From CAYQDB01 sp964416195 (lineage in GTDB: Bacteria > Zixibacteria > MSB-5A5 > GN15 > FEB-12), in assembly GCA_964416195.1 (NCBI GenBank), contig CAYQDB010000019.1:1-45049 (forward strand): 45,049 bases of DNA, written 5' to 3'. Below the pieces are notes generated by a model. It made no database searches. It saw only the letters and a list, made by a program, of their open reading frames with translations, and was not told the origin of the DNA. Position 1 is the first letter of the stretch; every line of letters starts with the position of its first letter. The translations under genes were made by a program, and so were the position numbers. Below are positions 1-6,739 of this stretch, in pieces.

Positions 1-149
1 GGCGCTACCATAAAAACTACCCGCTACACAGCCGGCGATTTATTCCAACTTGACACCCAAATGTCACACCGCAAACCAGCGTAACCTACTGGAATCTGGT
101 TTTGACTTTTGGCTACATTTGTTATATCCTGTGAAAAATAAATCAGGCG

Positions 150-178
150 ATGCTTGTAAGACTGACGATGCCTATAAA
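150..178 (+). promoter_or_regulatory. Possible promoter of the SRP RNA gene
   Basis: A TATAAA hexamer at 173-178 ends about 7-10 bases before the apparent 5' end of the SRP RNA (about 185-188), the right distance for a -10 box. The matching -35 position (about 150-155, ATGCTT) is poor. An 11-base direct repeat ATAAATCAGGC occurs at 138-148 and 174-184, one copy overlapping the -10 box. A second candidate (TTGACT at 102-107, TATATC at 123-128, spacer 15) would give a precursor with a longer 5' leader. The rest of 1-149 shows nothing else I can name. Confidence 0.3.
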
Positions 179-185
179 TCAGGCT

Positions 186-456
186 TAGCCTGTGCTAGGT
201 GGGGAGCTAGCGGTGCCCTGTAACCCGGAATCCGCTATACCGGGACTGAATTCCCACCCGAGGGCTTAGCGGTCGATTTACTTCGACGGGTAAGCGGTGT
301 TGAGGGTTGGGTCCTGTACAACAGAAGCCTATGAACCCCGTCAGGACCGGGAGGTAGCAGCGGTAAGTAGTCACTTGTGTGTGTTGCAGGGACGCCCGGC
401 CGGAGCTGGCTGCCTGAAGGGTTTTTCGGCAGCGGCTCGGAGGTGGGTGCACGCAA
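186..456 (+). ncRNA. ffs: Signal recognition particle RNA, large bacterial type (with Alu domain)
   Basis: This is the RNA scaffold of the signal recognition particle. It binds Ffh and directs nascent membrane and secreted proteins to FtsY at the inner membrane. The conserved helix 8 core that binds the Ffh M domain is visible at 340-361 (GTCAGGACCGGGAGG, then TAGCAGC). The 5' part (GTGCTAGGTGGGGAG..., GCGGTGCCCTGTA at about 210-222) and the 3' part (GGTGGGTGCACGC near 442-454) line up with the remembered Bacillus subtilis scRNA, and the two ends can pair (GTGC/GCAC). The length of about 270 is that of the large form with Alu domain, not the ~114-nt enterobacterial 4.5S form. No protein-coding gene fits here. 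The exact ends are estimated. A strong hairpin follows directly. Confidence 0.9.
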
Positions 457-460
457 ATTC

Positions 461-493
461 CAAAGCCCGCCGAGAGCAAACCGGCGGGCTTTG
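461..493 (+). terminator. Terminator after the SRP RNA
   Basis: A perfect 12-bp stem CAAAGCCCGCCG (461-472) pairs with CGGCGGGCTTTG (482-493) around a 9-base loop, starting a few bases after the SRP RNA 3' end. The T-tract is short (CTTTGCTTG), so termination strength is uncertain, but position and stem fit an intrinsic terminator. Between here and the stop of the converging nnr gene (625) I see nothing else. Confidence 0.7.
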
Positions 494-624
494 CTTGCAG
501 TAGCAGAACTCGCCTTAACGGAACTTATCACGGCGCTGTCAGGACCGACTACCGGATAGCTTCTGAGAGAAGACTGATATCAGTTCCCGATTTTAGGAGT
601 CGGATATTTGAGCAGTTGCAACTT

Positions 625-2175
625 TCACTCCACGACGGCAAAGGCGTCAGGCAGGTATTCAATCATGTCGCCGGCTATCATACTCCGCCTGGTCAGGTTG
701 GCAGCAGCAAAATCACCGGCCAGGCCGTGAACATAGACCCCGCAGACAGCAGCATCGATAGCTGACATTCCCTGGGCCAAAAACGAGCCGATCGCTCCCG
801 ACAGCACATCGCCCGAACCACCGGTGGCCATGCCGTTGTTGCCGGTGGGGTTGACGTAGCAGGAGCCGCTCGGATTCGCCACAAGAGTAGGACTGCCTTT
901 GAGCACCATCACGCATTGAAGATCGGCAGCAGCTTTTATTGTCACCTTGATACGTTCGTGTATCTCGGATTCCGGTGGCGGCATATCACCGGTCAGCCGT
1001 TTGAACTCTCCTGGGTGCGGCGTCAGCGCCAGTGGCACCTTCATTTCCTTCACAACATCAACATGCCCTACCAGAGCATTCAAACCATCGGCATCAACAA
1101 TTGCAGGTTTGACAAGTTTGGAGAGAAAGCGGCGCACGAGTTCTTGAGTTTCATGGTGCTGTCCCAGACCCGGACCAATAATGACGGCGTCATGCTCCAG
1201 CGCCAGCTTGCGTACTTCACCCAACCCTCGCAGCGCCAGCGCACCCTTTTTGGCAACATCGGGAAGCGGCCGCGAGGTGGCTTCCATAGCCAAGGAGGCA
1301 ATAACGGGCATGACTGTCCGAGGACAGCCGACCTTCACCAAACCGCAGCCGGAGCGAAGAGCGCTTTTGGCCGCCATAGCGGCAGCTCCGGTCATGCCGG
1401 ACGATCCTGCGAGAATAAAGAGCTTGCCAAAATCCCCTTTGTGACCGTTGGGCTTTCTAACAGGAAGTCGCGCCGCAACCATCTTGCGGGTGATAAGCTC
1501 GACAGGGAGATCGAACTTTTCCAAAACATAGTCGGGGACGCCGATGGGGACGACCTCTACCTCTCCGGCCATCTCTCGGCCCGGGGAAACATGCAAGCCG
1601 TATTTCGACAACGCTAGGGGGAAGGTATAGTCGGCCTTGACAACTTCTCCTTCGTATTGACCGGTGTCGGCATTCAGCCCCGAAGGGAGATCGACAGAAA
1701 TGACTGTCTTGTTATCCTGACTATTAATGTACTTGATAATTTCAGTGGCCAGTCCCTGAGGAGCGCCACTGAAGCCCGTACCGAAAATGGCGTCAACGAT
1801 GTAGTTACAGTTATGTTCCTCCGGCAGAATGTCTATTGACGTCATCTCAATCAGACCCATGCCAATCCCGGCTGCACGGTCGAAGTTCAGCCGTCCATCC
1901 GCCGAGAGTTTATCGATTGGGCCGATGAAATAGATAGTGACATCGACTCCAGCCTGGAAAAGATAACGTCCGATCACAAAGCCGTCGCCGCCATTGTTCC
2001 CTTTCCCGCAGAATATAGCGACTTTTGCTTCTTGAGGGGTGTCGATGACACTCGCCAACAACCTTTCGGCGATTCCGCGTCCGGCGTTCTCCATCAGCTC
2101 CGGACCGGGGATATTCTGTCCGTCGATCGTTGCCCGGTCTATCTGGCGCATCTGTTCGGCGGTTACCAGTTTCAT
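625..2175 (-). CDS. nnr: Bifunctional NAD(P)H-hydrate epimerase / ADP-dependent NAD(P)HX dehydratase
   Basis: This cytoplasmic metabolite-repair enzyme epimerises and dehydrates damaged NADHX/NADPHX back to NAD(P)H. The N-terminal YjeF_N epimerase domain begins MKLVTAEQM and has the glycine-rich GKGNNGGDG loop at residues 58-66. The C-terminal ribokinase-like dehydratase domain has GMATGGSGDVLSG with the catalytic Asp near residue 453. The 516-residue length is normal for the fused form. ATG at 2175 is chosen because family proteins start at this point and AGAAGGA lies about 11 bases upstream. An in-frame TTG at 2196 overlaps the lon stop (TTGA) and is the alternative. The gene follows lon closely and is probably co-transcribed with it. 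Confidence 0.95.
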   Translation of the reverse strand: MKLVTAEQMRQIDRATIDGQNIPGPELMENAGRGIAERLLASVIDTPQEAKVAIFCGKGNNGGDGFVIGRYLFQAGVDVTIYFIGPIDKLSADGRLNFDRAAGIGMGLIEMTSIDILPEEHNCNYIVDAIFGTGFSGAPQGLATEIIKYINSQDNKTVISVDLPSGLNADTGQYEGEVVKADYTFPLALSKYGLHVSPGREMAGEVEVVPIGVPDYVLEKFDLPVELITRKMVAARLPVRKPNGHKGDFGKLFILAGSSGMTGAAAMAAKSALRSGCGLVKVGCPRTVMPVIASLAMEATSRPLPDVAKKGALALRGLGEVRKLALEHDAVIIGPGLGQHHETQELVRRFLSKLVKPAIVDADGLNALVGHVDVVKEMKVPLALTPHPGEFKRLTGDMPPPESEIHERIKVTIKAAADLQCVMVLKGSPTLVANPSGSCYVNPTGNNGMATGGSGDVLSGAIGSFLAQGMSAIDAAVCGVYVHGLAGDFAAANLTRRSMIAGDMIEYLPDAFAVVE

Positions 2176-2192
2176 AGGGAACTGCGTCCTTC

Positions 2193-4577
2193 TCAACCCG
2201 GAATTCTGTTCGTTTTTTTCCGTTTCTGATCTGACCTGGTTTTCGGGGCTGTTTCCAGAGCAAACTTAATAGCAGCAAGCGAGTCGGAGAAAAACTTCAA
2301 CTTTATACCTTTTTTGATTTCGGGTGGCAGTTCAATGGTATCCTTGTGGTTTTCCCTAGGGAGTATGACCGTATCGATTCCCACCCGGTAGGCAGCCAGC
2401 AGCTTCTCCTTCAGCCCTCCGACAGGCAGTATCTGTCCCCGCAGAGTAATCTCACCTGTCATCGCCAGGCAGGGCTTGACGGGCCTTCCGGTGAGCAGCG
2501 AAGCGAGGGCCACCACCATTGTAATTCCCGCCGAGGGGCCGTCTTTTGGGGTAGCCCCGGAGGGAACGTGGATGTGAATCTCTCGCTTTTCGACGGCGTC
2601 TGATGGGATATTCAAGTCAGCGCTATTGGAGCGTATGAACGACAATGCCGCTTGAGCCGATTCCTTCATGACGTCGCCAAGGTGTCCTGTCAGGGTCAAC
2701 TCCCTTTTGCCCGGCATCGAGGTTGCCTCAACAAACAACAACTCGCCGCCGGCGGCCGTATAGGCCAGTCCCGGGACGACACCAACCTGTCCTTTACGAC
2801 TCAACGCCTCCCGGACATACTTCTTCGGCCCAAGGAGTTTTGATATGCCTTTGGCGTCGACGATTATCTTCTTTTTTGATCCTGTCGCTACCCTGCGAGC
2901 AGCCTTACGCGCTACTGAGGCAATCTCGCGCTCCAGGTTGCGCAGTCCGGCCTCGCGGGTGTAGCCATCGATAATAGCCTTGATAGCCGAATCCTTGAGG
3001 TCGAGGTTGTCACTCGTTAGGCCGTGGTTTTCAAGCTGCTTGGGAATCAGGTGCCGCCGGGCTATAGCCAGCTTTTCAATGTCGGTGTAACCGGGGATCG
3101 GGATCACTTCCATACGATCACGGAGGACGGGTGGAATCGGTTCCAGCCAGTTGGCGGTGGTGATGAACATGACCCGGGAGAGGTTAAAGGCTATTTCAAG
3201 ATAGTGATCCGAAAAGGAGTCGTTCTGCTCTGGGTCCAGCACTTCCAGCAGGGCTGAGGAAGGGTCGCCGCGAAAGTCAGAGCCAAGTTTATCGACCTCA
3301 TCAAGCATAATCACGGGGTTATTGGAACCGCACCGTTTGATAGATTGAATGACGCGTCCCGGCATAGCGCCAATGTAAGTGCGGCGATGTCCCCTGATCT
3401 CGGCTTCGTCACGCATACCGCCCAGTGAGACCCGGGCAAACTGCCGCCCCATCGCCCGCGCGATTGATTTCCCCAGCGAGGTTTTACCCACACCCGGCGG
3501 GCCGACAAAGCAGAGTATCGGGCCTTTGACATCGGATTTCAGTTTTCTCACCGCCAGATACTCAAGGATGCGGTCCTTTACTTTTTCAAGATCGTAGTGA
3601 TCCTCATCGAGAATCCTCTTGGCTCTCTTGAGGTCCAGCTTGTCGGCTGTGGACTTGCTCCAAGGGAGCGATATAAGCCAGTCGACATAGGTTCGCGACA
3701 CAGTATATTCCGCAGAAGAGGGGTTCATATGCGAGAGGCGATCCAGCTCCTTTCTGGCGGCCTGCTCAGCATACTCCGGCATCTTAGCGTCCTGAATCTT
3801 CTTCGCAAACTCCTCGATCTCGGAGCTTTCGTCGCCGTCTCCCAGTTCTTTCCTAATCGCTTTCATCTGCTCACGGAGGATGTAGTCACGCTGTGACTTG
3901 CCAAGTTCATTGGCCGCCTGCGCCTGGATCTTCTGCGAAAGCTGCAGGACCTCAATCTCCTTGTTCAGGGCGAGGTACAGCTTATTCATTCGTTTGAGAA
4001 TATCTCGCTCTTCCAGCAATTGTTGCTTCTGCTCCATGGAGATGTTGATGTTGGAAGTAACAAAATCAGCCAGTTTAGACGGTGTATCCTGGTTGATGGC
4101 CGATACATGGAATTCTTCCGTCAAGTATGGAGCCAGATCGGACAGCATCTTGACCTGCTCCAGTATATTGCGCTCAAGAGCCTCCAGTTTGACCGTTTCC
4201 TTGACAATTTCCTCAAGCTCTTCCACTTCCGCCATCATCGAGGGGGTTTCGGAGCTGAACCTCGTTATCCGGATTCGCGCCAGTCCCTGTATTAAAAAAC
4301 GCACTGTCCCATCGGGGAAGCGCAGCATTTTGAGGATATTACCCGAGCATCCGACTTGATACAAATCGTCCGGAGAGGGATTGTCCTGTTTTGGGTCCTT
4401 TTGCAAGAAGAGGCCGATGCGCGAACCGCGCATGAGAGCATCGTCAACCAGACGGGTCTGCTCTACAGACTGTATCATCAAGGGAACAACCAGGTAGGGA
4501 AACACGATCGTGCCTTTCAGGGGCAGAATCGGCAGGACCTGGGTAGCGGTGGCTTCCTCTTTTTCTGTACTGTCCAT
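2193..4577 (-). CDS. lon: ATP-dependent protease Lon (S16 family)
   Basis: Lon is a cytoplasmic AAA+ serine protease that degrades misfolded and regulatory proteins. Visible are the N-terminal LonA substrate-binding domain (LPILPLKGTIVFP at the start), the AAA+ Walker A GPPGVGKT near residue 357, Walker B (VIMLDEVDK), and the protease domain with the catalytic Ser in KDGPSAG (about residue 678) and the Lys in GGLKEKLLAAYR. The 794-residue length matches LonA (E. coli 784). The start is ambiguous: ATG at 4577 gives a normal N-terminus but has no good ribosome site, while a TTG at 4619 would add 14 residues. The gene ends against nnr. No heat-shock promoter element was recognised upstream. Confidence 0.96.
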   Translation of the reverse strand: MDSTEKEEATATQVLPILPLKGTIVFPYLVVPLMIQSVEQTRLVDDALMRGSRIGLFLQKDPKQDNPSPDDLYQVGCSGNILKMLRFPDGTVRFLIQGLARIRITRFSSETPSMMAEVEELEEIVKETVKLEALERNILEQVKMLSDLAPYLTEEFHVSAINQDTPSKLADFVTSNINISMEQKQQLLEERDILKRMNKLYLALNKEIEVLQLSQKIQAQAANELGKSQRDYILREQMKAIRKELGDGDESSEIEEFAKKIQDAKMPEYAEQAARKELDRLSHMNPSSAEYTVSRTYVDWLISLPWSKSTADKLDLKRAKRILDEDHYDLEKVKDRILEYLAVRKLKSDVKGPILCFVGPPGVGKTSLGKSIARAMGRQFARVSLGGMRDEAEIRGHRRTYIGAMPGRVIQSIKRCGSNNPVIMLDEVDKLGSDFRGDPSSALLEVLDPEQNDSFSDHYLEIAFNLSRVMFITTANWLEPIPPVLRDRMEVIPIPGYTDIEKLAIARRHLIPKQLENHGLTSDNLDLKDSAIKAIIDGYTREAGLRNLEREIASVARKAARRVATGSKKKIIVDAKGISKLLGPKKYVREALSRKGQVGVVPGLAYTAAGGELLFVEATSMPGKRELTLTGHLGDVMKESAQAALSFIRSNSADLNIPSDAVEKREIHIHVPSGATPKDGPSAGITMVVALASLLTGRPVKPCLAMTGEITLRGQILPVGGLKEKLLAAYRVGIDTVILPRENHKDTIELPPEIKKGIKLKFFSDSLAAIKFALETAPKTRSDQKRKKTNRIPG

Positions 4578-4707
4578 CACGTCAACCACGAACACCTCAT
4601 TGTCATTACAATGGCGCAACTCTCAATGTTACCCTCTCTATCGGCACCATTTATCATCTTATGAATAACCGGCTTATTGTCAGATTTGTGGGGTCATCCC
4701 TTATGAG

Positions 4708-5760
4708 TTACACGTTGAACCGAAATCGGACCACATCGCCGTCCTGCACCACGTAACCCTTGCCTTCAAGACGTGTTTTCCCGGCTGCCTTCAGGGCGGC
4801 AGGGGTTTGGTAGGCGATGTAGTCCTCGCATGCGGTCGTTTCGGCGCGAATGAAACCGCGCTCGATATCGCTGTGTACGACACCAGCGGCTTTGTGTGCC
4901 ACAGTACCTTTTTTGACAGGCCAGGCCCTCAGCTCCGGCCCCTCGACAGTGAAAAACGAAATCAAACCGAGCAGTCCGTAGGATTTTTGAATCACCTGCT
5001 CTACTGCCGGAGAGGCTATACCCAACTCGTCTAAGAATGCTTTCTGTTCTTCTTGCTCAAGCGAAGCCAATTCCATTTCAATTTCGCCGCAGACGACGGC
5101 CAGCTCGCGTTTGCCCGGTGCCACCAGGTGCTCATGCTCGCGACAAATCTCCTCAGCGTTTGAAAGCGCTTCTTCGGCGATATTGAAAACAATCAACAGG
5201 GGCTTCTGGGACAGAAACATATAGCCGCGGAGGAGTTTCGCATCGTTTTCCTGCAACTCAAGATCAATCAGCGGCTTCTCCTGTTCCAGCGCTTGGAGAG
5301 ACTTCTTGAGCAGTTCAAATTCCCGGTTTTCAGATTTGTCTCCTGTCAATTTGATCTTTCTCGATTTCTTCTTGATGCTGCCCTCTATCAATACTTGATC
5401 GGCCAGGATCATCTCGTCAATCATGTCCTGAATGTCGCGGGCCGGTTTGGACTCAGCCGAAAAGGCATCTACGACTACCACCAGCGCGTCGGTCTGGCGG
5501 AGTTCCGGGCTGATGTCGAAGCCGGTTGAGTGTTTGCCCTTGCCCGTGAAGCCAGGGGAGTCAAGAAACTCAATCTCAGCATGTGTGACCTTTGGCGGCT
5601 TGACCAGGGCGGCCAATTTCTCGAGTCTTTCATCGGGGACTTTGATTACCGATCGGTGCGTTGCCTGACTGAAATCGCCAACTGTTTCATGACGGCCCGA
5701 GGCGGCATTGAACACGGTCGTCTTACCCGACTGAGGTTTTCCGATAATTCCAAGCTTCAT
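4708..5760 (-). CDS. ychF: YchF/OLA1-type P-loop ATPase (Obg family)
   Basis: This is a translation-factor-like P-loop ATPase that binds ribosomes and is linked to the oxidative stress response. The G1 loop GKPQSGKTT is at residues 7-15, the G3 region is FLDSPGF, and the G4 position reads VFNIAEEA. That is N-x-x-E in place of NKxD, the YchF signature for ATP preference. A C-terminal TGS domain ends the protein (LRAWPVKKGTVAHKAAGVVHSD, abbreviated here to its key part AHKAAGVVHSD). Its 350 residues are near the usual 363. No Shine-Dalgarno sequence precedes the ATG, and a good promoter ends only 10 bases upstream, so the message may be almost leaderless. 5761-6001 contains that promoter and a hairpin at 5940-5973. 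Confidence 0.93.
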   Translation of the reverse strand: MKLGIIGKPQSGKTTVFNAASGRHETVGDFSQATHRSVIKVPDERLEKLAALVKPPKVTHAEIEFLDSPGFTGKGKHSTGFDISPELRQTDALVVVVDAFSAESKPARDIQDMIDEMILADQVLIEGSIKKKSRKIKLTGDKSENREFELLKKSLQALEQEKPLIDLELQENDAKLLRGYMFLSQKPLLIVFNIAEEALSNAEEICREHEHLVAPGKRELAVVCGEIEMELASLEQEEQKAFLDELGIASPAVEQVIQKSYGLLGLISFFTVEGPELRAWPVKKGTVAHKAAGVVHSDIERGFIRAETTACEDYIAYQTPAALKAAGKTRLEGKGYVVQDGDVVRFRFNV

Positions 5761-5770
5761 ATAGCGTAAT

Positions 5771-5798
5771 AGTATAACGTGACCGGCACCTTTGGCAA
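5771..5798 (-). promoter_or_regulatory. Promoter of ychF, very close to the start codon
   Basis: Read on the minus strand, TTGCCA (5798-5793), a 16-base spacer and TATACT (5776-5771) make a good sigma-70-type promoter (5/6 in each box). The -10 box ends 10 bases before the ATG at 5760, so the transcript should start about 3-6 bases before the start codon. This explains why ychF has no ribosome-binding site. Confidence 0.55.
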
Positions 5799-6001
5799 GG
5801 AGTATGTTAAGCTGTGGCAGATGGCCTAAGTTGCCAACCTGCTGACATCGACCTTACATCTGGTGCTCAGCGGGAAATCCGTTCATCTTTATCTGGGAAA
5901 AGAGTCCCCTGGAATGTTTTTTGATTTGATTACAAGTCAAGGCGCCGATGAGCTGGTCGGCCAATCGGCGCCTCTGGTTTGAAAGTCGAAAGCGTAGCTT
6001 C

Positions 6002-6613
6002 CTATTTGGCCATTTCGGCCAGCTTGTCGTAATCGAACTGTTCTGCCAGTTTTGTTAATTCGTCCAGGGAGGTCTGTTCGTCGCCTTCAAACATTACCAT
6101 TACCCGATCAGCGACCAGCAGGATGATTTGATAGTTTTCTATCTCACCATCGTCCTTTTCAGTTATCACCCAACCTCTGTGCTTTTTGATCTCGGTCGTC
6201 TTCATGCTGCCGTCGGGGGTATCATACTCCATCATCATGGTATAGGGAGCAAGCATCATCTTGTTGAGGCCGTAATCCAGAATCCTGATAGTGATCTCCT
6301 TGTCATCTTTTCCCTTGGTCTCGGTGGTGAATGTGCGTTCGACCGACGAATAGCTGAACTGCTGGCCGGGATTGGTTGGGTCTCCCATGGTAAATGTCCC
6401 GCCGTCAAGATCGCCGGCCTCCATTCCCTTGATTTCTTCCGGCAGCACTTTGGAGAGTTCTTTCCAGTCGATGGCCTTGACTGAGGTGGGCTTTGCCTCC
6501 TTGGTAGGTTTTACCTCCGGTGTTGATGCCGGCTCTTTGTCTTCTGACAAGATTGTCGCCGGCATGCAAATCACGACTGCGGCGAGAGTCAAAACGAGCA
6601 ATCTCTTCATCAT
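6002..6613 (-). CDS. Secreted protein of unknown function
   Basis: The family is not recognised. The 203-residue protein starts with a clear signal peptide (MMKRLLVLTLAAVVICMPA, cleavage near residue 22). A low-complexity linker rich in E, K, P and T (about residues 24-45) follows, then a globular part of beta-strand character with many Met, Asp and Glu (for example NKMMLAPYTMMMEYD). It ends in an acidic helix (TKLAEQFDYDKLAEMAK). No cysteine remains near the signal cleavage site, so it is not a lipoprotein. AAAGG lies about 7 bases before ATG 6613, and a strong promoter lies further upstream. It stands alone, divergent from pcrA. It is probably periplasmic; no function can be assigned. Confidence 0.8.
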   Translation of the reverse strand: MMKRLLVLTLAAVVICMPATILSEDKEPASTPEVKPTKEAKPTSVKAIDWKELSKVLPEEIKGMEAGDLDGGTFTMGDPTNPGQQFSYSSVERTFTTETKGKDDKEITIRILDYGLNKMMLAPYTMMMEYDTPDGSMKTTEIKKHRGWVITEKDDGEIENYQIILLVADRVMVMFEGDEQTSLDELTKLAEQFDYDKLAEMAK

Positions 6614-6653
6614 GATGTTTGCCTTTCGAAAATATGGTTAAGAGGTTTTCCGT

Positions 6654-6682
6654 ATTTTATCCAGTTGACTTGATTTTGGCAA
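6654..6682 (-). promoter_or_regulatory. Promoter of the secreted protein at 6002-6613
   Basis: On the minus strand TTGCCA (6682-6677), a 17-base spacer and TAAAAT (6659-6654) match sigma-70 consensus 5/6 in each box. The expected start near 6647 gives a leader of about 34 bases that keeps the AAAGG ribosome site. Confidence 0.55.
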
Positions 6683-6699
6683 GAAGAAAAGGAATCTGG

Positions 6700-6727
6700 T
6701 TGCGCTGCCGGTTGCCGGGTTTATATT
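6700..6727 (+). promoter_or_regulatory. Promoter of pcrA, very close to the start codon
   Basis: TTGCGC (6700-6705), a 16-base spacer and TATATT (6722-6727) lie just before pcrA. The -10 box ends 12 bases before ATG 6740, predicting a leader of only about 5-7 bases. The same hexamer style (TTGCGT/TATATT) recurs at the tetR promoter. Confidence 0.4.
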
Positions 6728-6739
6728 CCCAGGGTCATC

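Noticed and set aside
207..559. Short open frames on both strands at the left end
   Set aside because: They lie inside or next to the SRP RNA, have no ribosome sites and give low-complexity products.
916..1617. 233-codon frame on the plus strand
   Set aside because: It is antisense to nnr, whose protein sequence is clearly conserved; a shadow frame.
5940..5973. Perfect 10-bp hairpin AGGCGCCGAT/ATCGGCGCCT after the secreted protein gene as a terminator
   Set aside because: No T-tract follows on either strand; it may be a weak or factor-dependent signal, so not listed as a terminator.
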